From NCBI GenBank assembly GCA_022600655.1, contig JAHZJZ010000016.1, forward strand, positions 1 to 6,263: DNA of 6,263 nt, in the 5' to 3' direction. The stretch comes from Campylobacterota bacterium (GTDB taxonomy: Bacteria; Campylobacterota; Campylobacteria; Campylobacterales; Sulfurovaceae). The notes under the pieces were generated by a model. The model was not told where the DNA came from. It saw only the letters and a list, made by a program, of their open reading frames with translations, and made no database searches. Each line of letters begins with the position of its first letter. The stretch's first letter is position 1. Both the position numbers and the translations under genes were made by a program. Positions 1 to 5,332 of this stretch are shown here, piece by piece.

Positions 1-81
1 AAAATCATATAGAAAACACCATACAGCTTATTATATTGAAAAGTATAAATGAAATAGTTTGAAAATAAAAAGAGGAATAAG
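1..81. other. Intergenic, no gene seen
   Basis: A/T-rich sequence beyond the rplT terminator. Stop codons interrupt all frames and I see no clear RNA gene or repeat. Positions 61-80 supply the U-rich tail of the rplT terminator on the minus strand. Confidence 0.5.
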
Positions 82-111
82 TTAGATAAGGAGACTTTGT
101 TCCTTATCTAA
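82..111 (-). terminator. Hairpin terminator after rplT
   Basis: A perfect 11-bp inverted repeat (82-92 pairs with 101-111, 8-base loop) lies about 15 bases beyond the rplT stop. Read on the minus strand, the stem is followed within a few bases by a U-rich stretch (complement of 61-80, including a run of five T). This fits an intrinsic terminator for the rpmI-rplT transcript. The T-run is not directly against the stem, so efficiency is uncertain. Confidence 0.7.
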
Positions 112-126
112 GAAGTAAATAAAAGA

Positions 127-483
127 TTATTTAGCGAGTGCAGCTTTTGAAGCGTCTGCAACTTTTGTAAATGCTTCAGGAGCATTCATAGCCATATCAG
201 CTAAGATTTTTCTGTCAAGTTCAATGTTTGCAACTTTAAGACCATGCATGAATGTTGAGTAGTTCATGTCATTAAGTCTTGCAGCAGCATTGATTCTAAC
301 AATCCAAAGTCTTCTGAAGTCTCTTTTTTTCTGTCTTCTGTCTCTATAAGCATATACTAATGAACGCTCTAATTGCTCTTTAGCTTTTCTAAAATGTTTT
401 CTTCTTCCACTGTAGAAACCTCTAGCTTGTTTTAAAAGTTTCTTGTGTCGTCGGCTTCTTACCGTACCTGTTTTTACTCTCAT
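127..483 (-). CDS. rplT: 50S ribosomal protein L20
   Basis: L20 binds 23S rRNA early in assembly of the large ribosomal subunit and is needed for assembly rather than for the finished ribosome. The 118-residue length is standard for the family. The sequence shows the hallmarks of L20: a very basic N-terminal half (MRVKTG at the start, then RRHKK and a run of Arg/Lys to about residue 58) that forms the long RNA-binding extension, followed by a globular domain with RLWIVRINAAAR (about 58-69) and NYSTFMHGLK (about 74-83). The ATG at 483 is preceded by an AAAGGA ribosome site (489-494). It lies downstream of rpmI on the same strand, the usual bacterial order, with a 103-base spacer. In other bacteria L20 represses its own operon by binding leader RNA; whether it does so here is not shown. 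Confidence 0.97.
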   Translation of the reverse strand: MRVKTGTVRSRRHKKLLKQARGFYSGRRKHFRKAKEQLERSLVYAYRDRRQKKRDFRRLWIVRINAAARLNDMNYSTFMHGLKVANIELDRKILADMAMNAPEAFTKVADASKAALAK

Positions 484-524
484 GTTTTTCCTTTACCATG
501 TGTGCCTCATAGGGCTAATAGGTG

Positions 525-565
525 TCATTTTTAATTTAAAATGAACTTGTCCCTTATCGGGAGTT
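525..565 (-). promoter_or_regulatory. Structured rpmI-rplT spacer RNA
   Basis: The 103-base spacer between rpmI and rplT holds two adjacent inverted repeats. One is a perfect 7-bp stem (525-531 with 538-544, 6-base loop). The other is a bulged stem (544-547 with 562-565, then 551-553 with 559-561). Neither is followed by a clean T-tract in the minus direction, so they look less like a terminator than like folded mRNA ahead of rplT. A role in L20 autoregulation or RNA processing is a guess from the biology of this operon elsewhere. Confidence 0.35.
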
Positions 566-586
566 ATTGCTTTACGATGTGTTTAA

Positions 587-778
587 TTAAACAATCATCT
601 CTTTGATTTTTGCAGAGTCAGCAGCACTAACATATTTAGGGCTTCTGTTCGCACGGTGGTGAGCACCATCAACTTTTGTCAAAATGTGACTTCTAAACGC
701 AGTCCCTCTTTTGATTTTACCAGATTTTTTAACTTTAAAACGCTTTACAGCACCTTTAACGCTTTTCATTTTTGGCAT
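587..778 (-). CDS. rpmI: 50S ribosomal protein L35
   Basis: Small basic protein of the large ribosomal subunit. From the ATG at 778 it has 63 residues, within the normal L35 range. Family features are the start MPKMKSVKGAVKRFK, a basic stretch KKSGKIKRGTAFRSH and the later KSPK-like segment NRSPKYVS. I chose 778 rather than the in-frame ATG at 793 because L35 proteins begin MPKMK, and because a good AAAGGAA ribosome site (784-790) sits 5 bases upstream of 778 and would lie inside the longer reading. It is the first gene of the rpmI-rplT pair. infC, often directly upstream in other bacteria, is not in this window; a plus-strand gene lies there instead. Confidence 0.96.
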   Translation of the reverse strand: MPKMKSVKGAVKRFKVKKSGKIKRGTAFRSHILTKVDGAHHRANRSPKYVSAADSAKIKEMIV

Positions 779-790
779 GTGTGTTCCTTT

Positions 791-822
791 CATATAGTAT
801 ATGAACCGTCTGTTAAAGACAG
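791..822 (-). promoter_or_regulatory. rpmI 5' leader with small hairpins
   Basis: The predicted leader of about 70 bases upstream of rpmI carries two short inverted repeats. One is CATAT/ATATG (791-795 with 799-803), directly next to the ribosome site. The other is GTCT/AGAC (808-811 with 817-820), which could pair alternatively as CTGT/ACAG (810-813 with 819-822). These could affect rpmI translation, but the stems are only 4-5 bp, so significance is doubtful. Confidence 0.2.
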
Positions 823-854
823 CTCTAATGTACCCATAGAGAATGAGGTCGCGT

Positions 855-860
855 ATTATA
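855..860 (-). promoter_or_regulatory. -10 box for rpmI-rplT
   Basis: A perfect TATAAT on the minus strand, about 77 bases upstream of the rpmI start. No TTGACA-like box is seen at 17 bases spacing, which is usual for Campylobacterota sigma-70 promoters. It predicts a start near 848 and a leader of about 70 bases. Confidence 0.5.
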
Positions 861-892
861 CCGAAATATTTTTAAATCATATAGAACTATGC

Positions 893-898
893 TATAAT
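893..898 (+). promoter_or_regulatory. -10 box for the Uma2-family gene
   Basis: A perfect TATAAT ending 21 bases before the ATG at 920, preceded by a T-rich stretch (868-873) as in Campylobacterota promoters. It predicts transcription from about 905 with a very short leader that begins at the ribosome site. It is divergent from, and only about 33 bases from, the rpmI -10 box. Confidence 0.5.
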
Positions 899-919
899 AA
901 AGCAAAAAGGAGTCATACG

Positions 920-1468
920 ATGGAAGCTCTAAAATACGAAAATTTTCAATACTACACCTACGATGACTACAAAGAGTGGGATGATAGATGGGAACTTATC
1001 GATGGAGTTCCCTACGCTATGGCTCCTGCAGCCTACCCTAAACATCAAAGTGTTGTGTTTAAAATAGGTAAAGAGTTAGATAAAAATTTAAAATGTTCAA
1101 ATAAAACATGTGAAATATACATCTCACCTGTAGATTGGAAAATCAGTGAAAACACCATTGTTCAACCTGATGTAGCACTCTTTTGTGAAGAGACCAATAG
1201 ACAGTTTTTTTCTAAAACACCCCCTTTGGTTGTAGAGGTTCTCTCAAAAGCGACTGCCCTTAAAGATGTCACTACCAAATATAATCTCTATGAACAGCAA
1301 GGGGTTCTATACTACATTATCATCGAACCCAATACTGAGCTAAGTGATATTTTTAAACTTGTTGATGGAGAGTACCAGCTGCTTAAAAAAGCTACCAAAG
1401 AGGATAGTTTTGAGTTTGAACTCAGTGATGAATGTCAAACAGAGGTTGATTTCTCTAAACTCTTTTAG
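920..1468 (+). CDS. Uma2 family (DUF820) PD-(D/E)XK nuclease-like protein
   Basis: The 182-residue protein matches the Uma2/DUF820 family, which has a restriction-endonuclease-like PD-(D/E)XK fold. Motifs in order: WELIDGVPYAM at 24-34 with the conserved Glu25; VQPDVALF at 81-88 with Asp84; PPLVVEVLS at 101-109 with Glu106; and KYNLYEQQGVLYYIIIEP at 120-137, the typical family C-terminal block. Lys110, Lys115 and Lys120 are candidates for the active-site lysine. The in-frame reading extends upstream to 656, but the ATG at 920 is chosen because it has an AAGGAG site (907-912) and a TATAAT just ahead, and because the family's homology begins there; the extension lies antisense to rpmI. It stands alone, with no evident partner gene. 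The biological role of Uma2 proteins is poorly known. Family membership is confident, nuclease activity is inferred. Confidence 0.88.
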   Translation: MEALKYENFQYYTYDDYKEWDDRWELIDGVPYAMAPAAYPKHQSVVFKIGKELDKNLKCSNKTCEIYISPVDWKISENTIVQPDVALFCEETNRQFFSKTPPLVVEVLSKATALKDVTTKYNLYEQQGVLYYIIIEPNTELSDIFKLVDGEYQLLKKATKEDSFEFELSDECQTEVDFSKLF

Positions 1469-1493
1469 CGGGGTCTCTTCTAAAAAACCTCGC
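1468..1493 (+). terminator. Possible weak terminator after the Uma2 gene
   Basis: A 7-bp inverted repeat with one G-U pair (1468-1474 with 1487-1493, 12-base loop) begins at the last base of the Uma2 stop codon. The stem is GC-rich for this region but is followed by CTGTTAAAC rather than a T-tract, so intrinsic termination is unproven. Confidence 0.35.
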
Positions 1494-1543
1494 CTGTTAA
1501 ACTTCATTAATATAAGACTTAAAGTCCGTTTATCTTCCTACGT

Positions 1544-1549
1544 TATACT
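1544..1549 (+). promoter_or_regulatory. Possible -10 box for the LTxxQ gene
   Basis: TATACT, 34 bases upstream of the ATG at 1584, is the best -10 candidate in the 1469-1583 spacer. TATCAT at 1552-1557 is an alternative. No clear -35 box or regulator repeat is visible. Confidence 0.3.
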
Positions 1550-1583
1550 GCTATCATAACAAATCAAATTAAGGATTCAAATT

Positions 1584-2054
1584 ATGAAAACAATTAAACT
1601 ACTAAGCATTGCAGCTCTTACAGGAGCTTTAACTATGGGAACACTTTACGCTGAAACAAATACCTCAGACAATGGGTTCAAAAAAGGTTACCACTGTAAA
1701 ACCAAAGGTGAAGGTGGAAAACATTTTGGTAAGCAACATAGAGGGGGTTACTTGGGTAAGATTATGAAACAACTTGATTTAACTGATGACCAAAAAGCAT
1801 CACTTAAAGCCCTTAGAGCTGAAAAAAGAGAAAACCGTAAAGCTATGTTTGAGACGATGCGAACAGCAAAACAGACAACATTAGCCAATGCTGTAACAGC
1901 TGATGGATTTAACAAAGCTCAATTTATTAAAGATGCTACTACTCAGTTTGAGAGTAAGATTGCTCAAAAAGCTGATAATATGGAGAAGATGATGAATATC
2001 TTGACAGCTGAGCAGCGTACTAAGTTTGTGGAACTTTTAAAAGCAGACAACTAA
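1584..2054 (+). CDS. Periplasmic CpxP/Spy-like LTxxQ protein
   Basis: The 156-residue precursor has a signal peptide: Lys3 and Lys5, a hydrophobic core at about 6-20, and a likely signal peptidase I cut after LYA at 21-23. The mature part is highly charged and helical with two LTxxQ motifs, LTDDQ at 66-70 and LTAEQ at 140-144. These define the CpxP/Spy superfamily of periplasmic chaperones and stress sensors. Between the signal peptide and the first motif lies a Gly/Lys/His-rich stretch (about 31-55) with His37, Cys38, His47 and His52, which may bind metal, as ZraP and CnrX relatives do. An AAGGA site (1571-1575) lies 8 bases before the ATG. The response regulator and kinase genes follow on the same strand, so it probably reports to, or is controlled by, that system. 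Whether it acts like CpxP, Spy or ZraP cannot be told from sequence alone. Confidence 0.85.
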   Translation: MKTIKLLSIAALTGALTMGTLYAETNTSDNGFKKGYHCKTKGEGGKHFGKQHRGGYLGKIMKQLDLTDDQKASLKALRAEKRENRKAMFETMRTAKQTTLANAVTADGFNKAQFIKDATTQFESKIAQKADNMEKMMNILTAEQRTKFVELLKADN

Positions 2055-2072
2055 TTACTCTATAAATTTGTC

Positions 2073-2090
2073 GTGGGCAGGAATGCCCAC
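2073..2090. repeat. GTGGGCA/TGCCCAC hairpin between LTxxQ gene and regulator
   Basis: A perfect 7-bp GC-rich stem with a GGAA loop lies 18 bases after the LTxxQ stop. No T-tract follows in either direction, so it is not a classic terminator. It could attenuate read-through into the regulator gene, protect the upstream mRNA, or be a copy of a dispersed palindromic element. A second GTGGG/CCCAC hairpin lies at 4011-4033. Confidence 0.5.
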
Positions 2091-2104
2091 ACTACCCAAA
2101 GTGA

Positions 2105-2110
2105 TATAAT
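2105..2110 (+). promoter_or_regulatory. -10 box abutting the response regulator start
   Basis: A perfect TATAAT with only 5 bases between it and the ATG at 2116. If used, transcription would start at or next to the A of the ATG and give a leaderless mRNA. No Shine-Dalgarno sequence is seen before this ATG, which fits. The alternative is read-through from the LTxxQ gene promoter. Confidence 0.4.
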
Positions 2111-2115
2111 ACCTT

Positions 2116-2769
2116 ATGATAAATATTTTAATGATAGAAGATGACCCAGAGTTTGCTTCACTTCTACAGAACTTTCTAGCACCATATAACATTAAACTCA
2201 CCAACTACGAAGACCCATTTTTGGGTCTAAGTGCTGGGATTGAGAAGTATGACCTGCTTATACTTGATTTAACCCTGCCCAATATGGATGGATTAGAAGT
2301 TTGTAAAGAGGTGGTACAGAAGTATGATATTCCTATTATTATCTCTTCTGCTAGAAGTGATGTGAGTGACCGTGTGGTAGGGCTTCAACTAGGGGCTGAT
2401 GACTATCTGCCAAAACCTTATGACCCCAAAGAGATGTATGCACGGATTATGAGTCTACTTCGTCGTTATAAAAAAATTCAAGAGAACAAAACCCCTACCC
2501 CTACGATACAGCTAGATAAAGAACGAGAGACGATTTTTGTAGCCAATGACCCATTAGAACTAACTCCTGCTGAATTTGAAGTGCTTAAGCTTTTAACGGA
2601 ACAGATAGGTTTTACTGTCTCTAAAGAGCAGATACTCTATAACTCTGATATTTTTGCTAACCGTTCTGATGCTTCACTGGCTGTGATTATTAACCGTCTG
2701 CGTAAAAAACTTGGTGACCAAGCTCAGATTAAAACCATTCGTGGTGTGGGGTATAAACTACTCTCATGA
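2116..2769 (+). CDS. OmpR-family response regulator (ArsR/CpxR-like)
   Basis: This 217-residue DNA-binding regulator is the output of the two-component system. The receiver domain covers about 1-118, with the acidic pair Asp9-Asp10, the phospho-acceptor Asp51 in DLTLPNMDG, the switch serines Ser77/Ser78 in IISSAR, and Lys100 in LPKPYDP. A short linker (about 120-128) leads to an OmpR/PhoB winged-helix domain (about 128-217) with LELTPAEFEVLKLL (147-160), recognition helix DASLAVIINRLRKKLG (175-190) and the wing IRGVGYKL (208-215). Overall it resembles the Campylobacterota ArsR (HP0166-type) regulators, which are unrelated to the arsenic repressor of that name. Its ATG has no visible ribosome site but sits just after a TATAAT. 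Its TGA overlaps the kinase ATG by 4 bases. Target promoters are unknown; the LTxxQ gene upstream is an obvious candidate. Confidence 0.93.
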   Translation: MINILMIEDDPEFASLLQNFLAPYNIKLTNYEDPFLGLSAGIEKYDLLILDLTLPNMDGLEVCKEVVQKYDIPIIISSARSDVSDRVVGLQLGADDYLPKPYDPKEMYARIMSLLRRYKKIQENKTPTPTIQLDKERETIFVANDPLELTPAEFEVLKLLTEQIGFTVSKEQILYNSDIFANRSDASLAVIINRLRKKLGDQAQIKTIRGVGYKLLS

Positions 2770-4001
2770 AAATAAACTCACTCTATACTAAGATAAAACT
2801 GATTTTTGTGGTACTTACCCTACTTCTGACAGCTCTCTTTGCCTCCTACTTTTTTATTAGTATGGGAAAACAGATGATGCAAATGCAAAAACGTTATATG
2901 GGTGCATCTAAGGTACTACACCGATACTACCAACACAATAATACCCTAGATATCGATACCTTTTTAGAACATAGTCATCTCAAAATTATTGATAATAAAG
3001 CTTTACAACAAAAGGTACTTACCGAAGGGAAGAGTATTCGACGCAAACATATGCCTCCACCTCACCTACGATTTAAAATATTTAAACTCAATGAACACTA
3101 CTACCTCTATATAAAACGTCATGGATTTGAGATATTTTTAGAAGACACCCAAACTCCAACACCACCATTTCATCTTATAGGGTGGTATATTCTGTCTCTC
3201 TTTTTAGTAATACTCTTCTACTTCTGGATTACCAAAAGCCTTAACCCTCTTAAAGAGTTACAGCAACAAATCAAAAAAGTAGGAGAAGGTGATTTAAGCC
3301 TCTCTTTAAAACGAACAGAAGGAGATGAGATATCTGACGTTGCTAATGAGTTTGACAATGCTCTACGTAAAATTGAGGCTCTTATAAATTCACGTCAACT
3401 CTTTATGCGTACTATTATGCATGAGCTTAAAACCCCTATTGCCAAAGGGCGTATTGTCACTGAGATGGTTGAAGATAGCCTAACCCAACAAAAATATGAG
3501 ACCATTTTTGAACGACTAGAGCTACTGATAGAGGAGTTTTCACAGATAGAACAGATGCTCTCCTCTAGTTATACCCTCAAGCAAAATACCTATAATATCT
3601 ATGATATTTTAGACCAAGCCATTGAGTTACTAATTTTAGATGATGAAGCCCAAGAGCAGATAGCAATTGAGGTGCAAAAACCTTTTTCACTCTATACAGA
3701 CTTTAATCTTTTAGCACTTGCCATTAAAAATCTACTCGATAATGCGTTAAAGTACAGTATGGAACCAAATGTCAAAGTAGTAATAGACAGCTCTTCTATT
3801 ACTATTATCAACCAAGCTGAACCTCTAAACAGTGAAATAGAGAGTTTTTTTAAACCTTTTCATCAACAAACAGATACAACTAAAGGTGGGTTAGGATTGG
3901 GGCTTTATATTGTAAAAAGTATTGTAGAACGTTTAAAACTTACACTTGAATATAACTATATTAAAGGGAGACATCACTTTATAATAAGTGATAAAAATTA
4001 A
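2766..4001 (+). CDS. Membrane sensor histidine kinase (ArsS/CpxA-like)
   Basis: The 411-residue kinase should autophosphorylate and pass phosphate to the preceding regulator; the ATGA overlap implies coupled translation. Order: transmembrane helix 1 (about 11-32), periplasmic sensor domain (about 33-135), transmembrane helix 2 (about 137-155), HAMP (about 155-207), dimerisation domain with HELKTP at 219-224 (His219 the phospho-acceptor), then the ATPase domain with N-box NLLDNALKY at 322-330 and glycine box GGLGLGL at 374-380. The sensor part holds eight histidines (52, 57, 69, 71, 95, 100, 111, 119), which suggests pH or metal sensing, as proposed for H. pylori ArsS. The usual DxGxG box between the N and second glycine boxes is not seen: the matching segment reads NQAEP at 349-353. 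I name it ArsS/CpxA-like from the H-box (HELKTPIAKGR) and context. The stimulus is inferred. Confidence 0.92.
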   Translation: MKINSLYTKIKLIFVVLTLLLTALFASYFFISMGKQMMQMQKRYMGASKVLHRYYQHNNTLDIDTFLEHSHLKIIDNKALQQKVLTEGKSIRRKHMPPPHLRFKIFKLNEHYYLYIKRHGFEIFLEDTQTPTPPFHLIGWYILSLFLVILFYFWITKSLNPLKELQQQIKKVGEGDLSLSLKRTEGDEISDVANEFDNALRKIEALINSRQLFMRTIMHELKTPIAKGRIVTEMVEDSLTQQKYETIFERLELLIEEFSQIEQMLSSSYTLKQNTYNIYDILDQAIELLILDDEAQEQIAIEVQKPFSLYTDFNLLALAIKNLLDNALKYSMEPNVKVVIDSSSITIINQAEPLNSEIESFFKPFHQQTDTTKGGLGLGLYIVKSIVERLKLTLEYNYIKGRHHFIISDKN

Positions 4002-4010
4002 CGCTACCAA

Positions 4011-4033
4011 CGTGGGAAAGGAGAAGACCCACG
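4011..4033. repeat. CGTGGG/CCCACG hairpin between convergent genes
   Basis: A 6-bp perfect inverted repeat (4011-4016 with 4028-4033, 11-base loop) fills most of the 45-base gap between the histidine kinase and the arginine kinase, which converge here. It could act as a two-way terminator, but T-tracts are poor on both sides. Its GTGGG/CCCAC core is shared with the hairpin at 2073-2090, and another CCCAC follows at 4040-4044. A dispersed palindromic repeat is an alternative reading. Confidence 0.45.
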
Positions 4034-4046
4034 CCGATACCCACTA

Positions 4047-5078
4047 TTATCTTAACGCTTTCTCAGCAGCAATCAAGGCAACCACACCATCATACATATC
4101 TTGAACAGCTTGAACTTCTGTAATTCCTAAACGACGACGGTTACTGATATCGTAAACACCACCCTCACTCTCAGAGTGTTCACCATGAATACCACGGATT
4201 TGTAGATGGAACTTATCGGTAATCGCTTTAAAGGCTTCCATATCTTCTGCTAGTTTTGGTACGGCAATATGCACACTGGCTCTCATCGCCGTTCCAAGGT
4301 TGGTTGGACATGAGGTGATATACCCGATATGGTCATTATATGAGAACGGTACTTTGGTCTCAATGCTCTTAATAGCATTAACCAGTCTTGTAAACACCTC
4401 TTTAATATCTCCACCCATCTGCATAGAGATGATTCTTAACTGATCCTCTTCGTTTACCCATACCAAGAATGTTTTATCAGTATTGTGGTAAATTCCTCTT
4501 CCTTTTGGCCAGTTACGGTTAAGTCCTACAGCATCTAGGAAACGGTCACCCTCTTTAAACAAAAAGTGATCTTTAATCAATTCATCTTGAACCTCTTTAC
4601 TCATGCCAAGCAGTGGATAGTAGTTTCCTTTTAGTTCACCCTCTAGTGTGTTAAGACCTTCCACTACACTTAATTCAACTTGGTCTCTCTGCTCATTTGA
4701 AATTGCAGGTCCTAAAGGCATGTTAGCAACGTTACGTCCCACACGAATACGTGTTGAGACAATAAACTCTCCATCAGGGTCAGGATTAGGAGCATTCAGG
4801 TCATCTGGATTGAGGTTACTTTGGTGTTTGTCCTCAGTACCAAATCCATGATAATCTTCAATAATCGGGTCAAATAGTGGTGCAAAAAGCGTATATGACT
4901 CTTCATCTCCTGCATAAACACCAATTCCACTGTCGATGTTTACCACACCTGAGTTAATCGCTTGTTCTAGCGTGAAACCGTTGGCTGTTGTCTTATCTTT
5001 AAGTACTTCAAATACCTCTTCTGTAAGGTGTGTACATAACATTGAAGTACAGTCTGCTGGTAAATTTGGGTAGTTCAT
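4047..5078 (-). CDS. Arginine kinase (ATP:guanido phosphotransferase)
   Basis: Catalyses ATP + L-arginine to ADP + phosphoarginine, a cytosolic energy buffer. The 343 residues cover both phosphagen kinase domains. The N-terminal domain has the guanidino-binding loop SGIGVY (50-55) and Tyr76, which fits arginine as substrate. The catalytic domain has STRIR (108-112), His171, NEEDQLR (209-215), the signature CPTNLGT (257-263) with reactive Cys257, Arg266, and the flexible loop RGIHGEHSESEGG (295-307). By alignment from memory to Limulus arginine kinase, the five phosphate-binding arginines (110, 112, 215, 266, 295), the acid pair Glu211/Glu300 and the cysteine are all kept. The ATG at 5078 is chosen: AAGGA at 5084-5088 is 5 bases upstream, and a TTG-started longer reading (5126) would overlap the preceding gene. 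It is the last gene after argB. The N-terminal domain and the neighbours rule against McsB. Activity is strongly predicted, arginine specificity likely. Confidence 0.95.
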   Translation of the reverse strand: MNYPNLPADCTSMLCTHLTEEVFEVLKDKTTANGFTLEQAINSGVVNIDSGIGVYAGDEESYTLFAPLFDPIIEDYHGFGTEDKHQSNLNPDDLNAPNPDPDGEFIVSTRIRVGRNVANMPLGPAISNEQRDQVELSVVEGLNTLEGELKGNYYPLLGMSKEVQDELIKDHFLFKEGDRFLDAVGLNRNWPKGRGIYHNTDKTFLVWVNEEDQLRIISMQMGGDIKEVFTRLVNAIKSIETKVPFSYNDHIGYITSCPTNLGTAMRASVHIAVPKLAEDMEAFKAITDKFHLQIRGIHGEHSESEGGVYDISNRRRLGITEVQAVQDMYDGVVALIAAEKALR

Positions 5079-5083
5079 TTTTT

Positions 5084-5088
5084 TCCTT
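5084..5088 (-). promoter_or_regulatory. Ribosome site fixing the arginine kinase start
   Basis: AAGGA on the minus strand, 5 bases before the ATG at 5078. It lies in the 11-base gap after the TAA of the preceding gene, and it supports 5078 over the in-frame TTG at 5126. Confidence 0.8.
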
Positions 5089-5089
5089 T

Positions 5090-5332
5090 TTATTTTGAGT
5101 TTAAATTTGAATTTTGGATTTGACAAAGATGAGTCAGGTCTATCTGCTCAGCCCATCGCTCTTTGTAATAGCTATCGAGATTTTCAAAACCTCTTTTGTG
5201 GAGTTGCATCTGTTCAATAATAGCAAATGCCCTCTCTACTTTTTCTAAGGTTTTAAGACCCTCTTCAATAATCGCTTCACACTGATCTAGTAGCAGTGTT
5301 TCTGAAGATTTTGGTACAAGATAGTGACTCAT
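5090..5332 (-). CDS. Small helical protein of unknown function in the argB operon
   Basis: I do not recognise this 80-residue protein. No signal peptide or membrane segment is seen. Residues about 9-45 are strongly helical with regularly spaced hydrophobics (LLLDQCEAIIEEGLKTLEKV, then AFAIIEQM), and a second helix may run from about 48 to 68; a helical hairpin or small coiled coil is likely. It has two cysteines, Cys18 and Cys70. Its ATG shares one base with the argB stop (TAATG), and no strong ribosome site is visible inside argB, so it is probably translated by re-initiation after argB. The arginine kinase ATG follows 11 bases after its stop. This tight packing supports a real gene and hints at a role tied to one of the two kinases, but that is guilt by association only. 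Confidence 0.75.
   Translation of the reverse strand: MSHYLVPKSSETLLLDQCEAIIEEGLKTLEKVERAFAIIEQMQLHKRGFENLDSYYKERWAEQIDLTHLCQIQNSNLNSK

Noticed and set aside
779..793. Upstream ATG for rpmI at 793
   Set aside because: The ribosome site AAAGGAA (784-790) would fall inside the gene, and L35 proteins start MPKMK.
656..919. 88-residue upstream extension of the Uma2 reading frame
   Set aside because: It lies antisense to rpmI and across both divergent promoters. The ATG at 920 has a strong ribosome site and begins the family homology.
1344..1559. 71-residue plus-strand reading frame
   Set aside because: Out-of-frame overlap with the Uma2 gene end, no ribosome site and no family resemblance.
4648..4851. 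67-residue plus-strand frame inside arginine kinase
   Set aside because: An antisense shadow of a well-conserved coding region.
4047..5078. McsB-type protein-arginine kinase
   Set aside because: The N-terminal guanidino-binding domain with SGIGVY is present, and no mcsA, ctsR or clpC is nearby.
5079..5126. Longer arginine kinase reading from a TTG at 5126
   Set aside because: It adds a low-complexity Lys-rich leader that overlaps the end of the 80-residue gene. The ATG at 5078 has an AAGGA 5 bases upstream and matches the family start.
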